In this document: positions 52,852 to 62,470 of the stretch, piece after piece | How the letters are laid out: each line of letters begins with the position of its first letter | How positions within the stretch are numbered: the stretch's first letter is position 1 | Assembly: GCA_022647765.1 (NCBI GenBank) | Contig: JALCLH010000008.1 | Span: forward strand, 1 to 64,000 | Length of the DNA stretch: 64,000 nucleotides | Direction of reading: 5' to 3' | Source of the DNA: Acidipropionibacterium sp. | Lineage (GTDB): Bacteria; Actinomycetota; Actinomycetes; Propionibacteriales; Propionibacteriaceae | Translations under genes and position numbers: made by a program | Notes under the pieces: generated by a model | What the model was told of the DNA's origin: nothing | The model's database searches: none | What the model saw: the letters and a program-made list of their open reading frames with translations, nothing else

Positions 52852-55800
52852 TCAGGCCCGGCTGGAACCGGCGGCGAACTCGGAGGTGCGGGCGTCGAAG
52901 GTGAACCGGTCGGCGGTGCGGGTCGCCATCTCCTCGTACTCGGTCCAGCGCCGCTCCACCGAGCGCTGGTCGAGGTCGAGGAAGCGCTCGGCGGCCTCCG
53001 GATTCGACTTGGACAGCATCCGGTAGCGCAGCTCGAGCTTGGCGTACTCGCGCCAGGTGATGTCGGGGCGCGGGGAGTCGAGCAGGAAGGGGTTGTGCCC
53101 CTCGTCGGCCAGCACCGGGTTGTAGCGCATCAGCGGCCAGTGCCCGCAGTGCACCGCCTTGTACTGCTGGTCCAGGCCGTTCTTGAGGTCGTAGCCGTGG
53201 GCGATGCAGTGGCTGTAGGCGATGATGAGCGACGGGCCGGGGTAGGCCTCGGCCTCCCGGAAGGCCCGCAGGGTCTGCTGCGGGTCGGCGCCCAGGGCCA
53301 CCCGGGCCACATAGACCGAGCCGTAGGCGATGGCCTGCATGGCCATGTCCTTCTTGCCGGTCGGCTTGCCGGAGGTGGCGAACTTCGCCACCGCGCCCAT
53401 CGGCGTCGACTTGGACGCCTGGCCGCCGGTGTTGGAGTACACCTCGGTGTCCAGCACCAGGATGTTGACGTCGCGCCCGGAGGCCAGCACATGGTCGACG
53501 CCGCCCGAGCCGATGTCGTAGGCCCAGCCGTCGCCGCCGATGATCCACACCGAGCGGCGCAGCAGGTGGTCGGCGACGCTGATCAGGTCGCGGACGGCCG
53601 GCGTCTGCTCCATGTCGGACAGGATCGACTGCAGGGTGTGCACCCGCTCCTGCTGGGAGACCAGATCGTGCTCGGTGAGCTGGGGGGCGTTGAGCAGGCC
53701 GTCCACCAGCTCCGGGTCGAGCCGATCGGCGAGCTGCCCGAGCCGCACCTTGGCCAGATTGGTCTGGACGTCGGCGGCCAGCCGCATGCCCAGGCCGAAC
53801 TCGGCATTGTCCTCGAACAGCGAGTTCGACCAGGCCGGGCCGCGTCCGTCGGCGTTCTTGCCCCACGGGGTGGTCGGCAGATTGCCGCCGTAGATCGAGG
53901 AGCAGCCGGTGGCGTTGGCGACCTCGGCGCGGTCCCCGAAGAGCTGGCTGACCAGCTTGACGTACGGCGTCTCGCCGCAACCGGCGCAGGCCCCGGAGAA
54001 CTCGAACAGCGGCTGCAGAAACTGGGTGCCGCGCACCGAGGCGAAGTCGACCCGGGAGCGGTCGTTGACCGGCAGCGTCTCGAAGAAGGAGAGGTTCTCG
54101 CGCTGGGCGGTCTTGTCGAGGTGCTCCTCGAGGTTGATCGCCCTGCGGTCGGGATGGGCGGTGGGCCGCACCGGGCAGGCCTCCACGCACAGCCCGCAGC
54201 CGGTGCACTGATCGGGCACCACCTGGAGGGTGTAGTTGGACTCCGGCAGGCCGGCCGCGTTGAGGGTGGCGGTCGGGAATCCGGCCGGCGCCCCCTCCAG
54301 GGCCGACTGCGGGTAGTACTTCGCCCGGATGACGCCGTGCGGGCAGACGAAGGCGCAGTTGCCGCACTGGATGCACTCGGACGGATCCCACTCGGCGATC
54401 AGGTCGGACAGGGTCCGCTGCTCGTACTTGGTGGTGCCGGCCGGGTAGGTGCCGTCGTCGGGGACCGCCGAGACCGGCAGCGTGTTGCCCAGCCCCTCGA
54501 TCATCCTGGCGGTGACGTCGCGGACGAACTCCGGCGCGTCGTCGGTGACCGGCGGGATGAGACCGTGGGTGGAGGTGACCCGGTCGGGGACGCTCACCTG
54601 GTGGAGGTGCTCCAGCGAGGCGTCGACCGCGGCGTGGTTCATCTCGACGATCTTCTGGGACTTCTTGCCGTAGGTCTTCTGGATCGAGTCCTTGATCCGG
54701 GCGATCGCCTCGTCGCGCGGCAGCACCCCGGAGATCGCGAAGAAGCAGGTCTGCAGGATGGTGTTGGTGCGGTTGCGCAGGCCCACCTTGCGGGCCACCG
54801 GCAGGGCGTCGATGGTCCACAGGTTGATCTTCTTGTCGATGATCTGGCGCTGCATCGAGTCGGGCAGGTGGTCCCACAGCTCGTCGGGCCCGTAGGGCGC
54901 GTTGATCAGCACGGTGGTGCCCTCGTGGGCCATCGTGAGGACGTCGATCGACTCCAGGATGTTGAAGTTGTGGACGCCGATGAACTCGGCCTGGTTGACC
55001 AGGTAGGGGGACTCGATCGGGTTGGGCCCGAACCTCAGATGGGAGGTGGTGCGCGACCCGGACTTGCGGGAGTCGTACTCGAAGTAGCCCTGGGCGTAGG
55101 TGCCCGGGTCCGAGCCGAGGATCTTGATGGTGTTCTTGTTGGCGCCCACGGTGCCGTCGGAGCCCATTCCGAAGAACACCGCGCGCAGCGTCTTCGGGTC
55201 CTCGATGTCCAGATCCTGCCAGGGCAGGGAGAGGTGGGTGACGTCGTCGTCGATTCCGATGGTGAAGTGCGGACGCGGCTGGTCCAGCTCCAGCTCGGTG
55301 ACGATGCCCGCCGCCATGCCGGCGGTGAACTCCTTCGAGGAGATGCCGTAGCGCCCGCCCGAGATGATCGGCATGTGCTCCCGGGTGCCGCGGGAGACCG
55401 CCTGGGACAGGGCGCTCATCACGTCCAGGAAGAGCGGCTCGCCCTCCGAGCCCGGCTCCTTGGTGCGGTCCAGCACCGCGACGGTGCGGGCGGTCTCCGG
55501 GATCGCCTTGACGATCTCGGCGGCCGGGAAGGGGCGGAACAGCCGGACCAGCACCAGGCCGAGCTTGTGGCCCTGCTTGTTGAGGTGCTCGATGGTGTGC
55601 TGGACGGTCTTGGCCCCCGAGCCCATGCAGACGATGACCTGCTCGGCCTGCGGATCGCCGAAGTAGTCGACCAGGTGGTAGCCGCGTCCGGTGAGCTCGG
55701 CGAACCGGTCGAAGAGGGTCTGGAGGATTCCGGGCACCTTTTCGTAGTACGCGTTGGCGGCCTCGCGGGCCTGGAAGTGGATGTCCGGGTTCTGGGCGGT

Positions 55801-56451
55801 GCCGCGGATGAACGGGTGGGCCGGCGACAGGGCGCGCTCGCGGTGGGCGTGCACCAGGTCGTCGGTGATGAACTGGCGGATGTCGTCGTCGGAGAGGGTC
55901 TCCAGCACGTTGAGCTCGTGGGAGGTGCGGAACCCCTCGAAGAAGTGCATGAAGGGGACCCGCGACTGCAGGGTGGCGGCGTGCGAGATGAGCGCCAGAT
56001 CGTGACACTCCTGGACGGTGGCCGAGCACAGCATCGCGAAACCGGTCTGCCGGCAGGCCATCACGTCCTGATGGTCGCCGAAGATCGACAGCCCCTGGGC
56101 GGCCAGCGAGCGGGCCGCCACGTGGAAGACGGTGCTGGTGAGCTCGCCGGCGATCTTGTACATATTCGGGATCATCAGCAGCAGGCCCTGAGAGGCCGTG
56201 AAGGTCGTGGTCAGCGCGCCGCCCTGAAGGGCCCCGTGGAGGGCTCCGGCGGCGCCCCCCTCGGACTGCATCTCGATGACGCTGGGGATGTCTCCCCAGA
56301 TGTTCACCCGCTTGCCGGCCGACCACTCGTCGGCGGTCTCGGCCATCGGGGAGGACGGGGTGATGGGGTAGATGGAGCAGAGCTCTGAGCAGCGGTAGGC
56401 GACGGAGGCCGCGGCCGTGTTCCCGTCGGCGATGATCCTGGTGCGTTCCAT
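52852..56451 (-). CDS. nifJ: Pyruvate:ferredoxin (flavodoxin) oxidoreductase
   Basis: 1199 residues, full single-chain PFOR. Domain I starts IADGNTAAASVAYRCSELCS, with YPITPSSPM in the pyruvate site. Two [4Fe-4S] motifs, CIQCGNCAFVCP (about 690) and CTGCGLCVEACP (about 748), carry electrons. The TPP-binding half has GACAGCGETPYVKLVSQLFG (about 822) and GGDGWAYDIGSGG (about 970). It splits pyruvate and CoA to acetyl-CoA, CO2 and reduced ferredoxin. It starts 18 bases after the GltD-like gene and is followed after 31 bases by the DHOD-like gene. Confidence 0.96.
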   Translation of the reverse strand: MERTRIIADGNTAAASVAYRCSELCSIYPITPSSPMAETADEWSAGKRVNIWGDIPSVIEMQSEGGAAGALHGALQGGALTTTFTASQGLLLMIPNMYKIAGELTSTVFHVAARSLAAQGLSIFGDHQDVMACRQTGFAMLCSATVQECHDLALISHAATLQSRVPFMHFFEGFRTSHELNVLETLSDDDIRQFITDDLVHAHRERALSPAHPFIRGTAQNPDIHFQAREAANAYYEKVPGILQTLFDRFAELTGRGYHLVDYFGDPQAEQVIVCMGSGAKTVQHTIEHLNKQGHKLGLVLVRLFRPFPAAEIVKAIPETARTVAVLDRTKEPGSEGEPLFLDVMSALSQAVSRGTREHMPIISGGRYGISSKEFTAGMAAGIVTELELDQPRPHFTIGIDDDVTHLSLPWQDLDIEDPKTLRAVFFGMGSDGTVGANKNTIKILGSDPGTYAQGYFEYDSRKSGSRTTSHLRFGPNPIESPYLVNQAEFIGVHNFNILESIDVLTMAHEGTTVLINAPYGPDELWDHLPDSMQRQIIDKKINLWTIDALPVARKVGLRNRTNTILQTCFFAISGVLPRDEAIARIKDSIQKTYGKKSQKIVEMNHAAVDASLEHLHQVSVPDRVTSTHGLIPPVTDDAPEFVRDVTARMIEGLGNTLPVSAVPDDGTYPAGTTKYEQRTLSDLIAEWDPSECIQCGNCAFVCPHGVIRAKYYPQSALEGAPAGFPTATLNAAGLPESNYTLQVVPDQCTGCGLCVEACPVRPTAHPDRRAINLEEHLDKTAQRENLSFFETLPVNDRSRVDFASVRGTQFLQPLFEFSGACAGCGETPYVKLVSQLFGDRAEVANATGCSSIYGGNLPTTPWGKNADGRGPAWSNSLFEDNAEFGLGMRLAADVQTNLAKVRLGQLADRLDPELVDGLLNAPQLTEHDLVSQQERVHTLQSILSDMEQTPAVRDLISVADHLLRRSVWIIGGDGWAYDIGSGGVDHVLASGRDVNILVLDTEVYSNTGGQASKSTPMGAVAKFATSGKPTGKKDMAMQAIAYGSVYVARVALGADPQQTLRAFREAEAYPGPSLIIAYSHCIAHGYDLKNGLDQQYKAVHCGHWPLMRYNPVLADEGHNPFLLDSPRPDITWREYAKLELRYRMLSKSNPEAAERFLDLDQRSVERRWTEYEEMATRTADRFTFDARTSEFAAGSSRA

Positions 56452-56469
56452 GGTGTGTCTCTTCTCCGC

Positions 56470-58312
56470 TCAGTTCTCAGGGGTGACGGCGGTGGTTGTC
56501 TTGGCTGTACTGCCGGAGGCGGTCTCTTTGGCCGTACTGCCGGAGGCGGTCTCCTTTGCTTCAGCGCCGAAGACGGCGGGGCTCGGCTCCGGGCGCACCG
56601 CCCATCCGGGGGTGGGGTTTCCGGCGCCGGGGATGGACTCGATCGGGGTGCCCTCGGGGACCATCTGGATGGCGTGCACCGGGCACTGGTCGAAGCAGGT
56701 GGCGCAGCCGGTGCACTTGTCGTAGTCGAACTCGTAGCGGTGGCCGGGGCCGAGCTTGATGATGGCGTCCTCGGGGCAGGCCCCGTAACAGCCGTCGCAC
56801 TCGAAGCAGTTGCCGCAGGACAGGCAGCGGCCGGCCTCGAAGTGGGCCTGGCGCTCGTCCAGGCCGCCGACCACCTCGTCGAAGTTGACCCGCTGGGTCG
56901 GATCGAGCTCGGGCTGGTGGCGGCGCAGGTGGTCGCCGAAGTACCAGACGTGCAGGTCGTTGAACTCGGCGATGTTCTCCTTGGGAGCCGGGCCCGAGTC
57001 GTCGCGGCGCAGCCACCTGTCGATCTGGCGGGCGGCCCGCTTGCCGTGGCCGGTGCCGATCGTCACGGTGCGCTCGGAGGGGACGGTGTCGCCGCCGGCG
57101 AAGACGCCGGGGACGTCGGTCATCAGGGTGGCCGGGATTGACGTCGACGACGTCGTTCTTGAACCGCATCCCGGGCAGCTTGTGCAGGAAGCCGGTGTCG
57201 GCCTCCTGGCCGACGGCCAGGATGACGGTGTCGGCCTCGAGCTTCTCGAAGCGGCCGGTGCCGTGCGGCTTGCCGTTCTCGTCGAGCTCCATCACCTCGA
57301 CGGTGAGCTCCTCGCCGACGTCGGTGATGGTGCGCAGCCAGTTCATCTGGACGCCCTCGCGCTCGGCCTCCTCGCGCTCCTCCTCGTGCGCCGGCATCTG
57401 CGCGGCGGTGCGCCGGTAGACCACGATGGACTCCTCGGCGCCGAGCCGCTTGGCGACCCGGGCGGCGTCCATGGCGGTGTTGCCGCCGCCGTAGACGGCG
57501 ACCCGGCGTCCGATCATCGGCTTCTCGCCGGCGCCGACCTGGTGCAGGAAGCTCACCGCGTCGACCATCCGGGAGGCATCCATGTTCGGGATGTCGACCT
57601 TCTTGGACAGGTGGGCGCCGATCGCCACGAAGACGGCGTCGAACCGGCCCTCGGCCTTCTCCTCGGCCAGGTCGGTGACGTTGTGGTTGAGCACGATCTT
57701 GACGCCCAGGTCGGCCAGCCGGCCGATCTCGGCGTCGAGGACCTCGCGCGGCAGCCGGTACTCGGGGATGCCGTAGCGCATCATGCCGCCGGCAGCGTCG
57801 CCGGAGTCGTGGATCTCGACCTGGTGGCCCATCATCGCCAGGTGGTAGGCAGCGGACAGTCCGGCAGGGCCGGCGCCGATGACCAGCACCCGGTGGCCCG
57901 AGCGGACGGTCGGGCGGGTGTAGGCCCAGCCCTTCTCGATGGCCAGGTCTCCGAGGTAGCGCTCCACCGAGTGGATCGAGACGGCGCCGTCCAGGTCGGC
58001 GCGGTTGCAGGCCACCTCGCAGGGGTGGTAGCAGACCCGGCCGTGGATGGCGGGGAAGGGATTGTCGGCGGTGAGCTGGCGCCACGCCTTCTCCTCCTGG
58101 TGGGCCTTGATGAGACGCAGCCACTCCTGGATGTTCTCGCCGGCGGGGCAGCCGGCGTTGCAGGGGGGCAGCATGTCGAGGTACACGGGGCGCCTGGCCC
58201 GGACCGGCGCGACGCGCCCGGTGGTGGTGGCCAGGTCGGGCCGGGTGGTGAGGTCCTGGTGGTCGGACGGGGCGAGGTGCCCTGCCGCGCTGGTCGGGGT
58301 GACCGTACTCAT
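56470..58312 (-). CDS. GltD-like FAD/NAD(P) oxidoreductase with ferredoxin domain (frameshifted)
   Basis: About 613 residues when repaired. The N-terminal Fe-S adapter has CNAGCPAGENIQEWL and CYHPCEVACNR. The FAD domain has VLVIGAGPAGLSAAYHLAMM and the NAD(P) domain VAVYGGGNTAMDAARVAKRL. After one surplus base near 57130 it continues MTDVPGVFAGGD, then a C-terminal 2[4Fe-4S] module (CLSCGNCFECDGCYGACP, CTGCATCFDQCP). Domain order matches GltD/NfnL-like subunits fused to ferredoxin. As first gene before nifJ it probably moves electrons between NAD(P)H and ferredoxin. The C-terminal tail contains a tandem KETASGSTA repeat. Confidence 0.82.
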
Positions 58313-58687
58313 TCCTGACTTCTCCCTTGTCCGGTTGGCTCTTGGGTGCCGAGTCGCTCGGTGATGAACAGTGCTGTGGCGGAATGCCGCATCTGCGGGC
58401 CCTGTAGCCGGGCACGTTGCGCCACCACGTCAACTACAGGTGATCGTAAACCCCGGTGATCGTTTGTTCAGGAGCGGGGGTGGGTAATGCGATTACGTTC
58501 ACACGGTGTTGCGTAAATGTGCCTGGAAATGGCGTTGGACAGCGCTTTCCGGGGCTGTGGTGTGAGTGGGGCTGGCCGTCGATCGAGTGGAGATCACTCC
58601 CGCCACGCCGTAATCCAGCCCGGCCAGGGCCTCGGGACGGCGAGGCGGGAGTGATCTCCACGCCATAGGAGGCGCCTCCCCCCGCTG
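58313..58687. other. Intergenic region between the GltD-like gene and lldR
   Basis: 375 bases. It holds the leader and RBS (GGGAGAAG) of the GltD-like gene and one family-A palindrome near the lldR 3' end. Nothing else recognised. Confidence 0.5.
58587..58661. repeat. Family-A palindromic repeat, copy 4
   Basis: 23-base arms (58587-58609 and 58639-58661) with a single mismatch (CCACGCC opposite GGCGAGG). 26 bases past the 3' end of the minus-strand regulator gene. Confidence 0.8.
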
Positions 58688-59581
58688 TCAGCGCAGCAGC
58701 GTGTCGTAGGCGTGGCGGATGTGCTCCTCGGTGAGCCTGGTCGCCAGCTCCGGGTCGCCGTCGCAGATGGCGGCGAGCATCGCGTCGTGCTGGGCGACCA
58801 GGGTCTGACGCACCTGCGCCCACTGCGCGTGGGCGTGCTCGGCGATGCTGATCGGGGCCTGGACGGCGCGCCGGATGGCGACCGTGATGTCGCTCATCAG
58901 GCGGTTGTCCCCGGCCTCGGCGAGGGCGACGTGGAACTGGGTGTCGAGGTCGTTGAAGGGATCGGGGTCGAGTTCGCCGCGCATCCGGTGCTGGATCTGG
59001 CGGGCCCGTTCCAGAGGTTCCGGCTCCCGGCGTCTCGCGGCGGCGGCGCAGGCGGCGCGTTCCAGCGCCACCCGGGTCTCGGTGAGATCGGCGAAGGAGA
59101 CGACGTCCAGGGCCAGTTGGAGGCGCAGGATCCGCCCCATCGCGTTGGTGGGGGTGGCCTGCACCCGGGTGCCGTTGCCGCGTCCCGCTCCCGAGACCAG
59201 GATCCCCTGGGCCTGCAGCACCCGGATCGCCTCGCGCACCGCGCCACGGCTCACTCCCAGCTGGGCCGCCAGATCGCGCTCGGCCGGGAGTCGGGAGCCG
59301 TTGACGTAGCGGCCGGCCAGGATCTCGGCGTCCAGATACTGCAGCGCGATCTCGAAGCCGCCCTGCGCCGACCCGTCGACGGTGGGTTGGGTGGTGGCTG
59401 CATTCGACAGGGCCGCAGGCCCTCCGGCTGCGGGATTGGACAGCGCCGCGGAGCCTCCGGCCGCGGGATTGGACAGGGCCGCAGAGCCTCCGGCTGCGGG
59501 GTCGACGCCGGTGGAGGCGTCGCCGGCGGGAGGGTCGACGGCTGAGGAGCCGGGGGAGAGGGGATCGGCTGGGAGGGTCAT
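58688..59581 (-). CDS. lldR: GntR/FadR-family regulator of lactate use (LldR-like)
   Basis: 297 residues. The core is a GntR winged helix (about residues 75-140: ILAGRYVNGSRLPAERDLAA, GVSRGAVREAIRVLQAQGIL) plus an FCD ligand domain (DLTETRVALERAACAAAARR, FHVALAEAGDNRLM, HDAMLAAICDGDPELA). FadR-type regulators beside lldP sense lactate. The N-terminus has about 60 extra residues with an imperfect 11-residue repeat (SNPAAGGSAAL, three times). These may be real or reflect a too-early start, but no other start codon lies between the repeats and the winged helix. Divergent from lldP, whose promoter carries a matching operator. Confidence 0.83.
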   Translation of the reverse strand: MTLPADPLSPGSSAVDPPAGDASTGVDPAAGGSAALSNPAAGGSAALSNPAAGGPAALSNAATTQPTVDGSAQGGFEIALQYLDAEILAGRYVNGSRLPAERDLAAQLGVSRGAVREAIRVLQAQGILVSGAGRGNGTRVQATPTNAMGRILRLQLALDVVSFADLTETRVALERAACAAAARRREPEPLERARQIQHRMRGELDPDPFNDLDTQFHVALAEAGDNRLMSDITVAIRRAVQAPISIAEHAHAQWAQVRQTLVAQHDAMLAAICDGDPELATRLTEEHIRHAYDTLLR

Positions 59582-59955
59582 GATTCGCCTGTCGTCGGGC
59601 GGCGCGGTCGCGGCCTGTGCGGGTCGGCCGGTTCCTGGCGGTCTGTGCCAGGCATCACCATTGTCGCTCCTATCGGCACCCCGGCGTGCACCCTGCGGGC
59701 AACTGGCCGATACGCTGTGGCCGACCGCAGGCACTCGGGTGGAGGCCGGCACGATGATGCGCCGGATGATTGCTCAAAAGTGCTTGACACCGTCTCTGAC
59801 TACGACCTACCGTAGTTCTTTGGTAAGACCAATGACTTCTGAAAGCGGTTTACGGTCCGGTTTCATCATCTAAATAACCCCGACCCCAACACCCCCCGAT
59901 CCCATTAGCCCCGGCTCAATAGATGCAGCCATCGTGGCGGAACAACGGAGTTTCC
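59582..59955. other. lldR-lldP divergent intergenic region
   Basis: 374 bases with the lldP promoter and LldR-type operator (59784-59833). No RNA gene or further ORF supported. Confidence 0.55.
59784..59833 (+). promoter_or_regulatory. lldP promoter and LldR/PdhR-type operator
   Basis: A perfect -35 TTGACA (59784-59789) and -10-like TACCGT (59808-59813, spacing 18) are followed at 59819-59833 by TTTGGTAAGACCAAT. This is a near-palindrome with the TGGTNNNACCA core bound by FadR-type LldR and PdhR proteins. The position just past the -10 suits repression that lactate would relieve. Confidence 0.68.
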
Positions 59956-61643
59956 ATGGTTCTTCTTGAGGTATTCAGACCAGACACCAACCCTCTCGGG
60001 CAGCAGTGGCTCTCCGCCCTGGTGGCGTTCATCCCGGTGCTGGCGATGCTCGTCACCCTCGGCGCGCTGCGATGGAAGGCGCACTGGGCCGGCGTCTTCT
60101 CCTGGGCGGTGGCCCTGGTGATCGCGGTGGTCGCCTTCAAGATGCCCTTCCTGATGGCGCTGTCGACCAGCGCGGAGGGCTTCCTCTACGGCCTCTTCCC
60201 GATCGTGTGGATCCTGATCGCCGCGATCTGGATGTACCAGCTCACGGTGGTCTCGGGCCGATTCGACGATCTGCGCAAGACCTTCTTCCTGATCAGCGAC
60301 GATCCCCGGGTGCTCGGCATCCTGATCGCCTTCTGCTTCGGCGGTCTGCTGGAGGCCCTGGCCGGCTTCGGCGCCCCGGTGGCCATCGCCGCCGCGATGC
60401 TGATCGGCATCGGCTTCGGGAAGCTGCGCGCCGCCATCACCGCCCTGGTCGCCAACACCGTTCCGGTGGCCTTCGGCGCCGTCGGTCTCCGGTGCTGCAA
60501 GCCGCCAAGACCTCGGGGCTGGACGTCTCGGTGGTCGCCCCGGTGAGCGCCCGGATCTGCGCCATGCTCTGCATCGTGGTGCCCTTCCTGATGCTGTCCA
60601 TCATGGACGGCAAGAAGGGGATCAAGGAGGTCTGGCCGTTCGGCCTGTTCTGCGGCGTGATCTTCGGCGCCACCAAGTGGATCGTCGCCTCCACCCCGCT
60701 GTACAACCTCACCGAGATCTTCGCGGCGATCTTCACCGTCGGCCTGGGCATGCTCTTCCTCAAGTTCTGGAAGCCCAAGGGCGGTCGGGAGGCCGCCGAG
60801 CGGATCGGCATCCCGATCGACACCGCGATCGAGACCGACCCGGTCAAGGCCGAGAAGGTCGACACCAGCGATCTCACCGGTGGCCGGATCTTCATGGCCC
60901 TGGTGCCCTACATCCTGGTCATCGTGATCTTCGCGATCGCGGCCTTGCCGGCCATCAAGACGGTCCTGGCCGGTGGCGACGTCAAGATGCCGTGGCCCGG
61001 CCTGTCCGGACTGCAGTCCGCCTCGGGCAAGCCCGCCGGGCACGCGGCCTACACCTGGCCCTGGTTCTCCCAGCCCGGCTTCCTGCTCGCGATCGTGGCG
61101 ATCCTGGTCGGCGTCATCTACCGGATGAAGCTCTCCGACATCTTCAAGGAGCTGTGGGTCAACATCAAGAAGATGAAGTTCACCATGCTGACCATCGGCA
61201 TGGTGGTGGCGCTGGCCTATGTGATGGGCGACTCCGGCCAGACCTTGGCGCTGGGCCTGTTCATCGCCGGCGCCGGGGCGATCTACCCCTTCCTCGCCCC
61301 GCTGCTCGGCTGGATCGGCACCTACGTCACCGGCTCTGACACCTCGGCGAACATCCTCTTCTCGAACCTGCAGTCCACGGTCGGTCAGCAGATCGGCCAG
61401 GGCAGCTACCTGGGGGTCGAGGGGACGCGGGCCCTGCTGGTCGGCACCGGAGCCGCCGGCGGCGTCGTCGGTAAGATGATCTCTCCGCAGTCGCTGGCCG
61501 TCGCGGCCAGCGCGATCGGGCTGATCGGCGCCGAGTCGGTCATCCTGCGCAAGGTCTTCAAGTACTCGATCTTCCTGATCGTGCTGATGTGCATCCTGGC
61601 CGGACTGATGTCCACGCCGGTGCTCGCCTGGATTCTTCCCTGA
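59956..61643 (+). CDS. lldP: L-lactate permease (frameshifted)
   Basis: A polytopic lactate permease of about 562 residues. The LldP family is recognised by LVAFIPVLAMLVTLGALRWK, GGLLEALAGFGAPVAIAAAM, MVVALAYVMGDSGQTLALGL and TGSDTSANILFSNLQ near the end. One base is missing at about 60490, in CTCCGG where CTCCCGG is expected, shifting the frame once; both sides are intact. The start at 59956 is chosen over an in-frame ATG at 59923 for its RBS (GGAG) and family-like length. First gene of lldP-lutA-lutB. Confidence 0.88.
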
Positions 61644-61671
61644 TATCGCCCACAAGCCGGAGGTCTCATCA

Positions 61672-62466
61672 ATGACCACAATCCCTGCTGCCGCGAGCAG
61701 CACAGCGACCTTGGACAAGCCTGGCGGCGGAATGACCGTCGGACTGTTCATCACCTGCATCAACGATGTGATGTTCCCCCAGACCGGTGAGGCGGTCGTC
61801 AAGATCCTGGAGCGTCTCGGCTGCACCGTGGAGTTCCCGCGGGCGCAGACCTGCTGCGGCCAGATGACCACCAACAGCGGCTACTTCGAGGAGTCGATCC
61901 CGGCGGTCAAGCAGTACGTCAAGGCCTTCTCCGGTTACGACTACGTGGTGGCCCCCTCGGGTTCGTGTACCGGGGCGGTCCGGGAGCAGCACCCGATGCT
62001 GGCCCGCGAGACCGGCGACACCGGTTTCATCCGCGAGGTCGACGAGGTGAGCCAGCATCTCTACGACCTGCCGGAGTTCCTGATCGACATCCTGGGGGTG
62101 GAGGACGTCGGCGCCTACTTCCCGCACCGGGTCACCTATCACCCGTCCTGCCACGGCCGGCGGTTCCTGAAGCTCGGCGACAAGCCGGCCAGGCTGCTGA
62201 GCCATGTCAAGGGGATGACCCTGGTGCCGCTGCCGATGGAGGAGCAGTGCTGCGGTTTCGGCGGCACCTTCTGCATCAAGAACTCCGACATGAGCGCTGC
62301 GATGGCCGCCGACAAGGCGCGGCACATCCGCGAGACGGACGCCGAGTACGTGATCGCCGGCGACAACTCCTGCCTGATGAACATCGGTGGGGTGCTGTCC
62401 CGCCAGAACTCGGGGGTCAAGGCCATCCATCTGGCCGAGATCCTGGCCAACACCGAGGAGGACTGA
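61672..62466 (+). CDS. lutA: Lactate utilisation protein A (Cys-rich CCG protein)
   Basis: 264 residues with two CCG domains, each supplying Cys ligands to a noncubane or [4Fe-4S] cluster: TCCGQ (about 61) and SCHGRR...QCCGFGGTF (about 160-200). LutA works with LutB and LutC to oxidise L-lactate to pyruvate. It begins 28 bases after lldP and is followed by lutB after four bases. Confidence 0.92.
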   Translation: MTTIPAAASSTATLDKPGGGMTVGLFITCINDVMFPQTGEAVVKILERLGCTVEFPRAQTCCGQMTTNSGYFEESIPAVKQYVKAFSGYDYVVAPSGSCTGAVREQHPMLARETGDTGFIREVDEVSQHLYDLPEFLIDILGVEDVGAYFPHRVTYHPSCHGRRFLKLGDKPARLLSHVKGMTLVPLPMEEQCCGFGGTFCIKNSDMSAAMAADKARHIRETDAEYVIAGDNSCLMNIGGVLSRQNSGVKAIHLAEILANTEED

Positions 62467-62470
62467 CGAG

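Noticed and set aside
52741..56388. A 1215-codon open frame on the plus strand opposite nifJ.
   Set aside because: It has no recognisable motif, its composition is that of antisense GC-rich DNA (Gly, Val, Asp, His, Arg), and the minus-strand frame is a complete PFOR.
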